Shown here piece after piece: positions 1-11,048 of a stretch of 64,000 nt of DNA. Under the pieces are notes generated by a model. The model searched no databases and was not told the origin of the DNA. It was given only the letters and a program-made list of their open reading frames with translations. The first letter of the stretch is position 1. Each line of letters begins with the position of its first letter. The position numbers and the translations under genes are program-made. The stretch is from Massospora cicadina (taxonomy: Eukaryota; Entomophthoromycota; Entomophthoromycetes; Entomophthorales; Entomophthoraceae), in assembly GCA_022478985.1 (NCBI GenBank), contig JAKSZP010014464.1, positions 186,001 through 250,000 on the forward strand, in the 5' to 3' direction.

Positions 1-107
1 TCAAAACACTTACCTTGAGAGAACCTCATATTGAACAGTCATTTGGCGTCAATTTTTCTGCCACAGCGATATGGCAGTCAAAAACTGGGACATTTTTGAC
101 CATTATA
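1..107. repeat. LTR fragment (family P), right-hand end
   Basis: This is the terminal part of an LTR, cut off by the window edge. It matches 1,555-1,670 nearly base for base in arrangement: the same block about losing and keeping TCAAAAC...CTTGAG..AACCTCATAT, then AAAACTG.GAC, ending in a decayed form of the CCGTTACA terminus. The second copy at 988-1,670 and the inverted copy at 11,049-11,643 define the family. Orientation is uncertain because both ends are TGTAAC/GTTACA. Confidence 0.6.
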
Positions 108-987
108 TTATTATGAACTCACTGTGATTTTAGCATGTCACCAGATACCCAGTTCAACCAACCTCAGTGGTTGCTTCAGGTCCAAGTTGTCAAGTAACCA
201 GCACTGGGGGAGCTGGTGACTAATGGCCAACCCTGGATCTGAAGCTATTGTCATTCTGATTATCACAGTGAGGGCTTCATCCTCACTAGGGATCTGGCTG
301 GCACTGAGGGTACATGTCCTAGAAGGGCCCCTCACCCCATGGTCAGCCCATCCTATGGGGGATAACCGCCCAGTCATGCGTTTGGTATGTTTCCCTTCTC
401 CAAGTGGGCTGACTTTTTCAGTGTGGTTATGGCTCCATTTTTATCATTAAAGCCCTCGTGGTGGTACCTCCTGCTATGTGGCATCCTCTTTTTGGGGCTC
501 CTTCTTAGTGAGGGGGTGATGTAATGTTCAGTATCAGGATTCCAACTGAAGGGAGATTTGAACAAGGTCAATGACAGGAATTAAACCCAAGATGGCCAAA
601 TAGATAAGCTCTTATTGGGGACAATTCCTGACGACATTCCACGACCTAGTATCAGGGTAAAACCTGATCTATGAGGCAAGAAAATCCTATTGGACCAAAA
701 TAACTAATATACCACTGAATCTTCAATTTGTTATGAGTCTATATCTTAGCTGGAGATTTACTAACAAAACTACCTTATAACGATGCTTTGACTAAAATAA
801 AGACTATGCTTTTTTGTTTTCAATTTTAAGCAAAAATTGTTATATTTTTATTAGGAAATGCCTCTCCAGTTGAAGTACCAGAAAAAGACTTCTCAACCAA
901 TAAAAGCATAAACAGGCAATCCAACACCCTGAAACTTTGGGTCCCCTGGACTCATATTATTTGAGGGATATGAGGTATTACACCCAT
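108..987. other. Sequence between two family-P LTR copies, no gene recognised
   Basis: About 880 bases separate two LTRs in the same orientation, so this could be the interior of a short non-autonomous element or of a deleted one. The open stretches here (minus strand 138-377 and 374-571) resemble nothing I know, and I see no retroviral motifs. Neither edge shows a clear primer-binding site or polypurine tract. Confidence 0.35.
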
Positions 988-1670
988 GGTCCCAACAGTC
1001 AGGTCAACCTTATTGTTAAATTTTGACTTGTGATTTAGAAATCCGAATCTCAAGTCAAAATGCTTTTTAAGGTTTTTGAGGTTTATGTGGGGCTTGGCGC
1101 TGGGCTGTGCCCCTCCTGAGCTATTCTTTATGCTCTTAGAAACCTAAAGAATAATTCAGGAGGGGCTCCCTGGAAAGGCGACCTAAAAAGGTTGGACCTG
1201 TGCAATTCTGAACTCAGTTCAGAATTCTTTCTCATTTCCTACTCTTGTGTGGGTCTCTCTGGTGCCTCAGGGCCACCCTTGCCTTGCCTTACCTTACCTG
1301 GTATCCCACAGCAACCTAGTTTTGTATCCTTAACAAATTTTTAGTATTTGGCGTCAAACTGATCCTCCACATACTCTGGTTTTCTTGTGTCATTTGCGGT
1401 GTTTTATGTTATGGGATTAAATTCATCTGTGTGTTTATTTTCATTAATAAACAAAACAAGGCTAAATTTGGGGCCAAAATTCTCGCTTACCTGTGTCATC
1501 TTTTCTAGCTTTTGAATTTTCCTAAATTCAAGGTTAAATTGGTGAGTATGAGGAGTCAAAACTCATACCTTGAGGGAACCTCATATCAGGCAATCTTTTG
1601 GTGTCAATTTTGTTTTGCTGATCCTAAGGCAAGATGGCGGTTGAAAACTGAGACTTTTTTTACCGTTACA
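988..1670. repeat. LTR of family P
   Basis: This block is the reverse complement of the solo LTR at 11,049-11,643 over most of its length. Shared landmarks are a long palindrome around GACTCAAG, a GC-rich hairpin built on CCCCTCCTG, and a short palindrome around TTCTGAACT. The right end is ACCGTTACA at 1,662-1,670; the left end is eroded (CCAACAGTCAGG against TGTAACGGTCAGG). It carries about 80 bases near the right end that the nested copy lacks. No matching target duplication is visible. Confidence 0.65.
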
Positions 1671-1689
1671 GCCAAATACATTAGTATAG

Positions 1690-2030
1690 CCCCAATTTCT
1701 GACTTTACATGTGAATTTGGTCTTATATGTAAATTGGGTTGTGTGGGGCAATTTCTTGAAAATCTTCAGTGACCAGGTCACAGTTGGGGTGGGCCTTAGG
1801 GTCCTGCTGGAGGGCCCTAAACTGAACCACCTCTCTGCATACCTCTTTAATCATTTTTACAAGATCAGAAGTGGAAATGGGGGCAGATTTGGAGGTTCTT
1901 TAGGAGCCTGAGCAGTAACTCACCTCTCATCTAACACATGAACTAGGTTAATGATCCTAAAGAGGGACTCTACTGGGAGCTTGGCCCCTTCCTGCTTCTG
2001 TGTGGAAATTTCTCAAGATCCAGCTGGAGC
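1690..2030 (-). repeat. Direct repeat flanking element A, left copy
   Basis: This block matches 6,760-7,100 in the same orientation, with shared runs such as GGGCCCTAAACTGAACCACC and TTTAATCATTTTTACAAGAT. The two copies bracket the decayed pol of element A, which suits a pair of LTRs. However, neither copy shows clean TG/CA ends, primer site or polypurine tract, and a minus-strand reading resembling DLAHVVDEW also occurs near 33,330. It may therefore be a coding repeat rather than an LTR. Confidence 0.45.
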
Positions 2031-2139
2031 GTCAGATCATCTGGACTACATTATCATTCCGTTTTGGAACAGGATACATGCCACCTCCTGGGACATGATC
2101 AAGGGCATAACTTTTATGCCTTGCAAGAAGTTTGATTGC

Positions 2140-3535
2140 AAGGAGAGCCACCACCTTTGGAGGATGTTGGGGAGCATTAATATTAGTTGTGATAAGGCTT
2201 CAACAAGTTCTTTATGGTTAACACAATCTCTTGTACTCACCCATTTAATTTCATAAGATGGGTAACCCATCAAGCTTTTAGGTGCTGGATTGAGTGAAGT
2301 GATTTTTTGAGAGGCAAGATTTGCTTAACCTCTGCCTCATGGGTGTCATCTACCATGATAGGTTCAGGCAACGGGGACATAGAACCCTTGTATGGTAACA
2401 ACAGGTATACATGAAACACGTAATGCTTTTCTAGAGAGGAGGGAGCTTAATACAGAAGGCATCATTTACTAGATCCTTAAACACCTCAAAGGGCCCAGAG
2501 CGTTTTCATGCTAGTTTACAGAAAGGAACACTCATGTCTAGTTGACGCGTGTCCAACATGACTAGTGAGCCTTCCTTAATCTCATAGCTTGAGTGGAATT
2601 TACATACAAATTTTCTTGAAATCACCACTTCTTTGGACGGGTGCTCACATATAATATTATTGGGTTTTTGCATGTGATTCATGCGTTCCTCTGCAGCGGG
2701 AACAGTAAAGGTGAGTTAATTGACAACGTGAAATGAGGGGTTTTAACCCAAATTTGCCTCAAAATAAGAAAGGCTTGTGGAGGCGTTGGTGGCATTTTAT
2801 ATGCAAAATGCTCTAGGGGAAGGTTTGACGCCCGTGTGTCATAAATTGCAGAAGCATAGGTATGTGGAGATATTGCTACAGAGTTTAGTTCAACCTCTTT
2901 AGTTTTCCCATCTGACTGGGGGTGATAAGCGGTAGACCTGCAGAATTTGATCTTTAGGAGATCAAGGAGGGCACTCCAGAAATTAGCTTTGAATTAAATT
3001 CGTGGTCGCTCACTATCTCCTAGTGAGTCCAAAGATGGATAATACATTAGTCACAAACAAGGCCGCCATCTCTTTATAAGCGATCGTTGTTTTGCAGTGA
3101 ATGAAGGGTGCAAACTTGGTGAAGCAATCAAATACCACCATGATCACATTATACCCATTGGAGGGTGGCAACATTACAATTAAATCTACAGATAGAGCGG
3201 TCCAGGGCTTTCTGCTTGTTACAATGGGCGTAAGAGACCATTTCTTCCTAATTTTTCAAGTTTGAATTATTCACACACTAAACAACGGAAAATTTTAGCG
3301 GGGATCTCCTGAAGATCCTGGTCAGTTGTAGGTTCTTTTAACCAGTTCCTCACACTTTTTGGACCCAGAATGTCCCATAGTTGGAGTCTCATGATGCTCT
3401 TGAATCACCTGTTCATGAAATGTGATGGAAATGAAACCAATCTCATTATAAGATCACCCTATCCTTGAGGTCATAGAGAGTACGCTTATAGATTTGGATT
3501 CCAAGTCCTCATATAAAGGATCCCTTCTGGGGAGG
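2140..3535 (-). pseudogene. Element A integrase, with possible C-terminal chromodomain
   Basis: Minus-strand translation in shifting frames gives integrase-like pieces in order: a tract like IVSDHEFNSK near 3,010, where functional relatives have a D-x-G start to the second catalytic block; then NPSFHV and a VPAAEERM segment (about 2,740-2,680), then RSGPFEV and the following about 2,500, which match the GPF/Y module of Ty3 integrases. Beyond this, 2,273-2,140 reads YEIKWVS..., similar to the Y-x-(V/I)-KW core of a chromodomain. Stop codons are frequent. The integrase call is solid as a decayed gene; the chromodomain is tentative. Confidence 0.6.
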
Positions 3536-5010
3536 TCAACGGACAGCGAATATTTGATCAAGAAGGGGATCATCTGCTAAAGAACTGGCAGAGGATCCAG
3601 AAAGGGGAGCCAGCGTCAAGATTTTGAAGGCAGGGACAATAGTAGTGAGGTCAGAGAGCTCATCTATGATGGGGTTCATATTAGTGTTTCTACTCAAAAT
3701 GTCTGGCAAGTTATTCAAGGCCTCTTCACAATTTAATAATTTTAATTAAATTTGCATAGATAACAGTATGTGCGGCCCTGATGGTTGGTAAGCTTCTGGG
3801 GTTTTCTATAGTACATCAGTAACTGGTGGTCCATGCGCATATTAATCTCATTTTGGGCCTCTTAGAGGGAGCGCCAGTGCCTTTATGACCAAGGCACAGT
3901 CGCCAGCTCCTTGTCATATATTGCCCAGGACTGCTCGACGGCAGAGAACTTCCAATAAAATTATGCAACAGGATGTTCAACACCATCATGCTATTGGATA
4001 AGTATAGCACCTATGGCAGTTGAAGATGCATCACAAGCCTCAATGAAGAGCCTAGAAAAGTCAGCATACCTGAGGATTGTCATGGTAAGGAAAACCTCCC
4101 CAACAAAGTCAAACGCCTGTTGGCAATTGGGTATCCACTTGAAGGGTGTGTTCTTTCCAGTCAGTGAATGCAGAGGAGCTGCTAGTTAGGCAAGAGCGGG
4201 GGAGAGCTTCCTGAGGAAGAACACTGTCCCCAGGAAGCTCTGGAGATGCTTTTTGGGTCGTTAGGGTTGACCAAGATTAAATGCTTCTAACTTGTTTAGG
4301 GATTTTGTATACCCATCCTTCAAAACTAGTTTTTTAAGAAGGTCACCTCCTCACAAAGTAAATTTACATTTAGAGGGCTTCACAATGATCCCAGCCCTGT
4401 GGATGGCAACCCTGACCACCTCCAGATCTTTGATATGTTGCTCAAATGTGGGTGAATAAATTAAGATGTCATCAATATAGCTAACCACGCAGGAGAAGCG
4501 CAGATTACCCAGAACATCATATATGAGGCGTTGGAAGATTGCTAACGCGTTCTTAAACTCAAGTGGCATCAATTTTATCTGAAAGATTCCCCTCTTTGTG
4601 CTATAACGATGAGACACTCCTGTTCCTCCTTGACTCTTGCTTGATTAAAGGCATTTATCAAACCAAATTTAGAGAAAACTCGTGCTTTGCAATTGACTAA
4701 GCTACCTATTGTTCCAATGGGAGAGGAAAGGGGGTTAGAACTACCATAACTTAAACATTTCATAATCAACGCTTGGTTAAAGGGTTCAATCTGCCTTCTT
4801 GCAAAGATAACGGTGGAAGCAATGGGGGGACCCCTTCACAATGCAACCTTTTGTCCGCATCTCATCCAGCCACTTATTTAAAGCTCTGTCCACTTCATCG
4901 GTGGAAGGGTTTAATGGGCAATTTATCTTGGCAAGGTGTACCATCTGTTGAAAGGCTAGACCATACTCTGAATGAGGTGGAAGCCTAGTAGCTAGGCTAA
5001 TGTCAAACAC
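3536..5010 (-). pseudogene. Element A reverse transcriptase and RNase H
   Basis: The catalytic RT motif reads SYIDDILIYS (about 4,490-4,460) with both aspartates intact. It is preceded by FQIKLMPLEFKNALAIFQRL, equivalent to the usual FxVMPFGLxNAPxTFQ block, and by KARVFSKFGLINAFNQ (about 4,690-4,640), equivalent to the domain A region. Further on come LQSFLGTV.FLRK, the tether between RT and RNase H, then FIEACDASSTAIGAIL and YDKELATV typical of gypsy RNase H, and finally NNLPDILSRN at about 3,715-3,685. Frames change at several points, so the gene is dead although the active-site motif survives. Confidence 0.8.
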
Positions 5011-5314
5011 TTCTTTTTATGAGGCTAGAAAGTATGGGAAGTCCAGTGGAAGATCTGAATAGAGAGGAGCAAGAAGTAGGATAGAGCTTCAAGGAGGTCT
5101 CAAGGGGAAGGGCATCATATAGTTGAGATCCCCTACTATGCTCATTATTGGTGAAGTAGAGGGAGTTGCTGACCAACTGAATATCAAATCGTTGTCACCG
5201 CCACCAACCTAAACCTATGATTACTGGGTATAATAAATCTGGAGCTACTGAGAAGCGATCATATATTCATAAACTATGCACAAAGAATTGTACCAGTTGA
5301 TGCATAGCATGGTA

Positions 5315-5698
5315 CTACTTAGGTGGAGAGGTTGCGTCCAAGATTGGAGGGGCCACATCAGCGTTTATATCTAATGCTTGTGCGATCCTAAGGTCCATAA
5401 AAGCGCTAGCTGCCCCTGTATCCAGGAGCGCCTGCGTGGTGACCTTGCATGTCCAAAAATAGAAGGTGATAGGAAAGGTGAAGTAAGCCTGATCCTTATG
5501 TATGGAAGTTGAGAGTGAAAGGGCTGTAGGAGAAGGATCCAAGGTGAGAAGTTGCCAATTGATAATTGACATGCACTGATGAGTTGAGCTGGTAGGATTC
5601 AAAGGTGAACCAACACGGTTTCCAAAAAAAGAGATAATTGGTTTACAAGTTGAATTTAAATGGGGATTATTGAGAAAATAGTTTGGTGAACGCCTCAC
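5315..5698 (-). pseudogene. Element A retropepsin-like protease
   Basis: The 127-codon frame contains ALLDTGAASAFMD around 5,440-5,400, the aspartic-protease active site (D-T/S-G-A) preceded by hydrophobic residues, as in Ty3/gypsy proteases. It is the best-preserved reading frame of element A and keeps the catalytic Asp. It lies between the zinc-finger region of Gag and RT, as expected. Confidence 0.7.
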
Positions 5699-5805
5699 CC
5701 AACCCAGAGAGAAGGGTGGAGAGAACTTTGGATCTAGGCCAGTTTATTATTTTAAAGCTGCAGCTAATTTGGAGAAGACTGTCCATCTTGAGAGGGTTTG
5801 ACAGC

Positions 5806-6009
5806 TCAGTTGATGGTACAGGATGCCAGAGGCTCAGCTGCATTAATAACCTTTAAGAGGTGCTCTCTAAGGGTTAAGTGAGGGGCAATCTGTTTTGATT
5901 TATACCAAAGGCTCCTACAAAAAGCCAACTGGCTGCAGTAGGGGCAACCGTGGGTCTTGCTGGGGTAACTCCAAGGGTGGGGGAGGCAGGGAAGATGAAA
6001 TTCCACCAA
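5806..6009 (-). pseudogene. Element A Gag C-terminal zinc-finger region (tentative)
   Basis: A 67-codon frame just upstream of the protease contains CPYCSQLAFCRSLWYK, which looks like a nucleocapsid CCHC finger that has lost the His spacing. A charged stretch follows. Position supports Gag; the motif itself is degenerate and the capsid part further upstream (6,010-6,750) is not recognisable. Confidence 0.35.
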
Positions 6010-6759
6010 GGTTAGTGGCTTTTTAGTGATAGAATTAAATAGTTCGGATTATTTTATTATATTGTGAGACATAGCATTACAAAATGCCGTGGTTTATGCC
6101 CAAAATGGGTGGTATCTAAGAAAATGTGGTCACGGCATCCATGGAATGTGCAATGGATTGGCAAGCAATATTATAGAGGTGGTCATCCACTATCTCATGG
6201 ACGGCTAGGATTGACAAAGGATCTGTAGATTTAAAGTCCACTTGATGATTTCAAATATTATTTGGTGCATGGTGTAGTGCATCGCCAGAGAATTTTAGCA
6301 GAAATCAGTGAGGCATCATTGAGGAATATTATATGACAAAAAATTTAACACATAATTGCTGTTTATTAAGTGTATTCTAAGGGAGGAGAGCTATAGAATA
6401 AACTGGTAACCTACCCTAAGGAGGGTGGTTGCTTATATCTTCTAAGGGGAAAAGGGAGCATGGATTTTTTTGATGGCTAAGCCTCCTGCTGATACCTCAA
6501 ACATCATCCTAGGCTTCTCATGATAGTTGAGGGGGAAGTTAGTAGAGATCTCAGATGGCACCTTAGAAGATTTAGCTGCCTGTCCACCAGATTGAGGGAT
6601 AGCAAGTGGAATACTACCAAACCTGAACAGATTTCGCTGGACAGGTAATTGATTAATAAAAATTACTGATAAGAACTAGATATTGATATTGAAAATCACA
6701 TAAATTTTCAGAAAAATTTTGTGAGCAGTGGGTTGGATCTGCATTCTGAACCATTTGGA

Positions 6760-7100
6760 TAGCCCCAATCTGACTTGATAGGTAAATTGGGCTTATATGT
6801 AAATCTGGGTGGAATGTGCAATTTGTTAGATATCTTCAGTGACCAGGTTAGTTGAGGTGGGCCTGAGGGTCCTTCCAAAGGGCCCTAAACTGAACCACCC
6901 CTCTTCATACCCCTTTAATCATTTTTACAAGATCAGAAAAAGAATTGGGGCAGAGAGGGAGGTTCATTAGGAGCTGGGGAAGTAATTTACCACTCATCTA
7001 CTACATGAGCTAGGTCACTAATCCTAGAGAGGGGCACTATTGGGGGCTTGGGCCTCTTCCTGCTTATTTGTGGAAATTGCTAACAATAAGCTGGAGGTAC
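6760..7100 (-). repeat. Direct repeat flanking element A, right copy
   Basis: Same-orientation copy of 1,690-2,030, similar over about 340 bases with scattered transitions and small gaps. In minus-strand reading it contains DLAHVVDEW, also found in the reading near 33,330. Candidate 5' LTR or leader of element A; see the left copy for the doubts. Confidence 0.45.
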
Positions 7101-7774
7101 AGGTCACCCCTTCTACAATTAAGCCATCGTCAGCGACACTGGGATGCGTTCTGCATCATTGGAAGGTACATCTTAATTTATTCACCCCAGGGTATAAAGA
7201 GCCTGATAGCTGCTATCATGGATTAAAAATCATTGTAGCCAAGGGGTTAAAAAGGACCTCAGCTATGTTGAAAACTAATTTAGTTGTCACGGGGTATATA
7301 TGGGGCCTGACTGCTTCCATCTGTGACCCCTGAATCTTCATATCAATCCTACTTAATTGTTGATTGCAGTTTTTGTTCCTTCCTGAGGTTGGAAAATTAA
7401 CTGATATCGTTGGGGTCTCATTTACAACAGTATGATCAACAGGAATGTTTATTGAATCATAAAACTTTATCCTTCTAAAGCATAGATACCTTTATCTTAA
7501 AAACTTGCAACTTTTTATACTTACTTGTCATCATTCTTAAAGGTTTCTCCATTTTTAGTAGTTTTTAAATCAACATCATAAGTTTATACTCAGTGGATAT
7601 AGGAGTTTACCTTTGGTGACTTTAATCTAGTACTATGAACTTTATAATAATACATAGGTTTGACAGCAGTAGAGATTCAACTTTGGTTGATCTAGTCATC
7701 AAGAACAAAGTTGAAAGGGATAGCAATTGCAAACTAAACTTTAGGTCAGCAGTTAACTTAGTTTATCCTTTAAC
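7101..7774. other. Intergenic, nothing recognised
   Basis: Apart from a 97-codon open stretch (7,040-7,333, plus) that straddles the repeat and resembles no known protein, this AT-rich stretch shows no motif. It ends at the target site (CAAGG, 7,775-7,779) of element B. Confidence 0.4.
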
Positions 7775-7779
7775 CAAGG

Positions 7780-8910
7780 TGTTGGGATTTTTGCCCATAT
7801 TCCCAGCCTGCTAGATTACCTGGTATCACTAGGGGAAAATTACCTAAGGTGAAGTGAATCAGAAATCAGTTGGCCTAAGTTTTGGAGTAACTACATTTGG
7901 AGGATTTTGATATTCGCCTGGTCATATCCATCAGGGATCAATACAGACAAATACTTGAGATCTCATCGGGTGGAGTTGCCAATGAAATAGGGGCATCTGA
8001 TAGTGATTAACTATCAGGTGTACCAATTGGGATTGGTCGGGTTTTATCACTGACTGATTGGGAATGAAAAGCAAGTTGCGAGGCAAGTGATGCCACCTGC
8101 AACTAGCGAATCAATCAGTTGGTGATTGACCTGCCATAATAGGTAATAAGTCACATTATCTAAGCAGGTTGCTAGCCAAATATGGTTGGTTCACTTGGAT
8201 TGAGAGGAAAATGTTAGGGACATATTTTCTGACTCTTTCCGTTTTAGGTCTCAAGGATGTCCAATGACATAATCCTAGCCAGGATGGGGAAGACCATCAC
8301 TGCTGAGAAGAGGATGGGTGATTCAATGGCAACAGCTGCCGTTTTATTGAAGAGGTGTCTACCAAGGGTTAGACAGCCAAATCCCACTATATATATTCCC
8401 TAGGATTTACTACAGTCAAAAACAAAGATAATAAGAGTTATTTAGTTCTAAGTTATCCATTGGTATATAATAGTTAAACTATCATCAGCTTCCATTGTGC
8501 TGTTCTGTCTCAAGGATATTATTGCCATGGGTAATAATTGGAAGACTCTTAGAGAGAAGAGTAAAGATCTGAGCGGGGATCTAGAGAAGAAGGAGCCATA
8601 ATCAGGGATAACTGCCAACTGTGTGTTGGACTGAAGAGACTATCACTGGGGTATCTCAGCGAAGATTAGGTGGACAAAAGGAAGGGAAAAAATCCCTACA
8701 AGTATGACATCATGAGTATTTAATTTGGAATACTGGCTGAAGCGTTGGGCCAAAATATAATTTATACTCAACTACAGATAATAGTCTCCATACTATTATC
8801 AATTAATAATTTATTCTATATAACATGACAAAGTGCACAAGGAAACTGAACCTGTGCAGTAAAAAGGTTACTAGGTTGCTTGCTGATAACAACCACTTAA
8901 AATATTTACA
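7780..8910 (+). repeat. Element B 5' LTR
   Basis: It starts TGTTGGGATTTTTGCCC and ends AATATTTACA. The same 1.1-kb block recurs at 16,744-17,918 with scattered, mainly transition differences, which identifies it as an LTR. CCCACTATATATATTCCC at about 8,383 is a plausible TATA region for the element's promoter. Confidence 0.9.
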
Positions 8911-8930
8911 AGTTGGTGCTCACTACAGGG
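8911..8930 (+). promoter_or_regulatory. Element B primer-binding site
   Basis: Directly after the 5' LTR the sequence reads AGTTGGTGCTCACTACAGGG. The TGGTGCTCAC core is complementary to a tRNA 3' end of the form GTGAGCACCA. Closely similar sites lie at 52,070 (G) and, less exactly, at 30,543 (C), 48,201 (E) and 53,208 (F). Confidence 0.75.
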
Positions 8931-8955
8931 GTAGTTGAGTGAAGAATCTATAAGA

Positions 8956-10240
8956 ATGTCATACAAAGATGAGCTACGCAAACTGTGGACTGAGTTGGCC
9001 ACTGTAAACCAGAATGCCTTAAACTCAGCGGACCATCAGGAGTTTGCGTCCTTGGAAGAATGAGTCACCAAGGTGGAGGAAGGAATAGAGAATGTAGCAA
9101 GCTTTGGGAATTAGTTACTAGGGATAGTAACTTAATTGAAGAAGAAAGAAGGGGACCTTGTTTGATAAGTCTTATACATGAAAATGGAGCGAGAAGCGGA
9201 TTGCATTCATTTAAAAAATTTTGGTGCAGATATTGAGAGATTAATCAAACAAGTGGAGGAACTTAAAGCTCACAGATGTGCTTGTGAGCCTGATAGGTCA
9301 AGCGATGCTGAAGAAAGAAGTCCTCACACAATACTTGGGAAGTCAAATACCCCAAGGAACTTGCTGCCCGCTTTTACTGCCATTTTGGAGATGACGCCTG
9401 AATGTCACTCCTCAAGTTAGCCAAGTAGCTGAACCGATAGGATCAGCTAGAAATGACTTGGAGGAATTTAGGGCAACGCAGAAATTGCCAATGTTTCATC
9501 AGGATAACGCCCCAGCGTTTTTCCAACTGTTTGACATGACCATGAATGGCTATGGGGATCATCAAAAGGCATTGACGTTCATGAATTTCCTAGACACTGA
9601 CTGTCAGAACTTAATGTTATCTCACCTAGAGAGGGACAGATGGTTGTATGCTGAGGCAAAAACAGCCATCATTAAAGAGTTCAGGAGTCCTACACACATG
9701 TCAAAATGCAAGTAAGAATTTATGGGAATCCAGTTCCATAAAGACGAGTCTCTAGCTAGCTTCGCGGATTGATTTTTCCAGGAGTCACAGATCCTGGCTG
9801 GAGCGAAAGTATTGGATGACGTTGATGCTAGAATTGCCTTTTAAGCAGTCCTTCATCCCTATTGTTATTTACATCACATGATGTCTTCTGTGTTTGCAAT
9901 GGAAATAACTACCTCACAAATGGTAGATAACTTGAAGATGTTGGGAGCGACATTTGATGCCCCAAATAGAAGCTTAAATCCAATATGGTACAAAATCTGA
10001 ATCCCACAAAGGGAAACGAAGGAGCTAAAGAGGTGAACAATTGAACTGTGCCAGGGAATAAGCCCAAAGAATTCAGACGGTTAAACAAGAAAAAAGGTCT
10101 GCTATCAGTGTGGTGGGAAAGGACATTTTGCCGTGCACTGTAAAAAGCCAAAGGATCAGATCAACGTGGTCCAGGCCAAAGAGTCAGCAGCCACCAAGGA
10201 TTTAGGAAAAGGGCCCATGGCCTAGATGGGGAACAGTCTA
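8956..10240 (+). pseudogene. Element B gag
   Basis: The first ATG after the primer site opens a frame starting MSYKDELRKLW; charged, probably helical sequence continues to about 9,410 through several TGA/TAG codons. A second frame (9,458-9,715) covers the capsid-like part with FHQDNAPAFFQLFDMTM and FMNFLDTDCQNLM. A perfect CCHC knuckle, CYQCGGKGHFAVHC, lies at 10,100-10,141 with C-x2-C-x4-H-x4-C spacing. It would package the element RNA. The frame is broken several times. Confidence 0.8.
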
Positions 10241-10579
10241 GAGCTATGTAGAAGCCTGTTCCTCCTGACATTATGAATGAAGAAATTGATATCAGTGATT
10301 TGTTCATAGACGATGAACAGGATCAGCTGTATCAAGTGGTCAATATGGATGTAAATGCCATGACCAGAGCTGGGGTGAAGAGAATCGACCCTGAGATAAT
10401 CAAGAAAGTTGCCTGGCCGTATGCCCAACAACTGGAAGATAATATTTGAACCACCAAGAATCCTGAAGAATTATCTGATGTCTGTTTAGATGAGGCTAAT
10501 CTATCAATCCCCTTCAGTTTGATAAAGGAATTATTTCCTGATTTATTGGTGAAAATTATTCACACCCTAGATTCAGTTA

Positions 10580-11010
10580 ACAACGCCACTATTCACTCAG
10601 TAAACACTATATTAAAAATACTCCAAGTGTACATATATAGACATACAAGTGAATCAAGTGGGGGTGAGGGCAATTGTCAACAGCGGAGCACCCATCATTA
10701 TTGTCTCAACCAAGCTGGTAAAGAGGATGAAGATCTCTCTGGGCTTGGAACATAAGAAAGAATATGGGACAGCTGGGCTGAACACCACCATCTCCTGTGG
10801 AGTGTATAGTGCACTGCCATTATGATTTGGGTTGTTGGTGGTATCTGTTCCAGCAAAAGTTTTGGCAAACCAAAACTATGACATTCTGATCAGAACAGAA
10901 TTTCTATGGAAATATGGAGTTAAGTGTAACTTTGAGGATAATACATTGACCATCTTGGGTCAGATGTTACCATTGGTATATCAGAAGATGGTGAAGCTCC
11001 GTTAAATCAG
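10580..11010 (+). pseudogene. Element B protease
   Basis: In the frame through 10,640-10,980 the sequence reads AIVNSGAPIIIVSTKLVKR, then ANQNYDILIRTEFL. These match the two conserved blocks of the proteases in elements D, E, F and G. The catalytic Asp is Asn here (AAC at 10,679-10,681, preceded by GTC, so the change is CG to CA). An in-frame TGA lies at about 10,824. The protease would have cut the Gag-Pol polyprotein. Confidence 0.75.
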
Positions 11011-11048
11011 AGAAACAACTTCATCAATCTAATAAACAATGATGGCAT

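Larger units (their letters stand above)
2040..6759 (-). mobile_element. Element A: decayed Ty3/gypsy chromovirus-like retrotransposon
   Basis: Reading leftward on the minus strand, the order is a possible Gag zinc-finger region (about 6,009-5,806), protease (5,698-5,315), reverse transcriptase and RNase H (5,010-3,536), integrase (about 3,500-2,400) and a possible chromodomain (about 2,273-2,140). This order is that of Ty3/gypsy (Metaviridae), where integrase follows RNase H. The frame is broken by many stops and shifts. The pol sequence differs clearly from elements B-G, so it belongs to a separate lineage. Confidence 0.75.
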
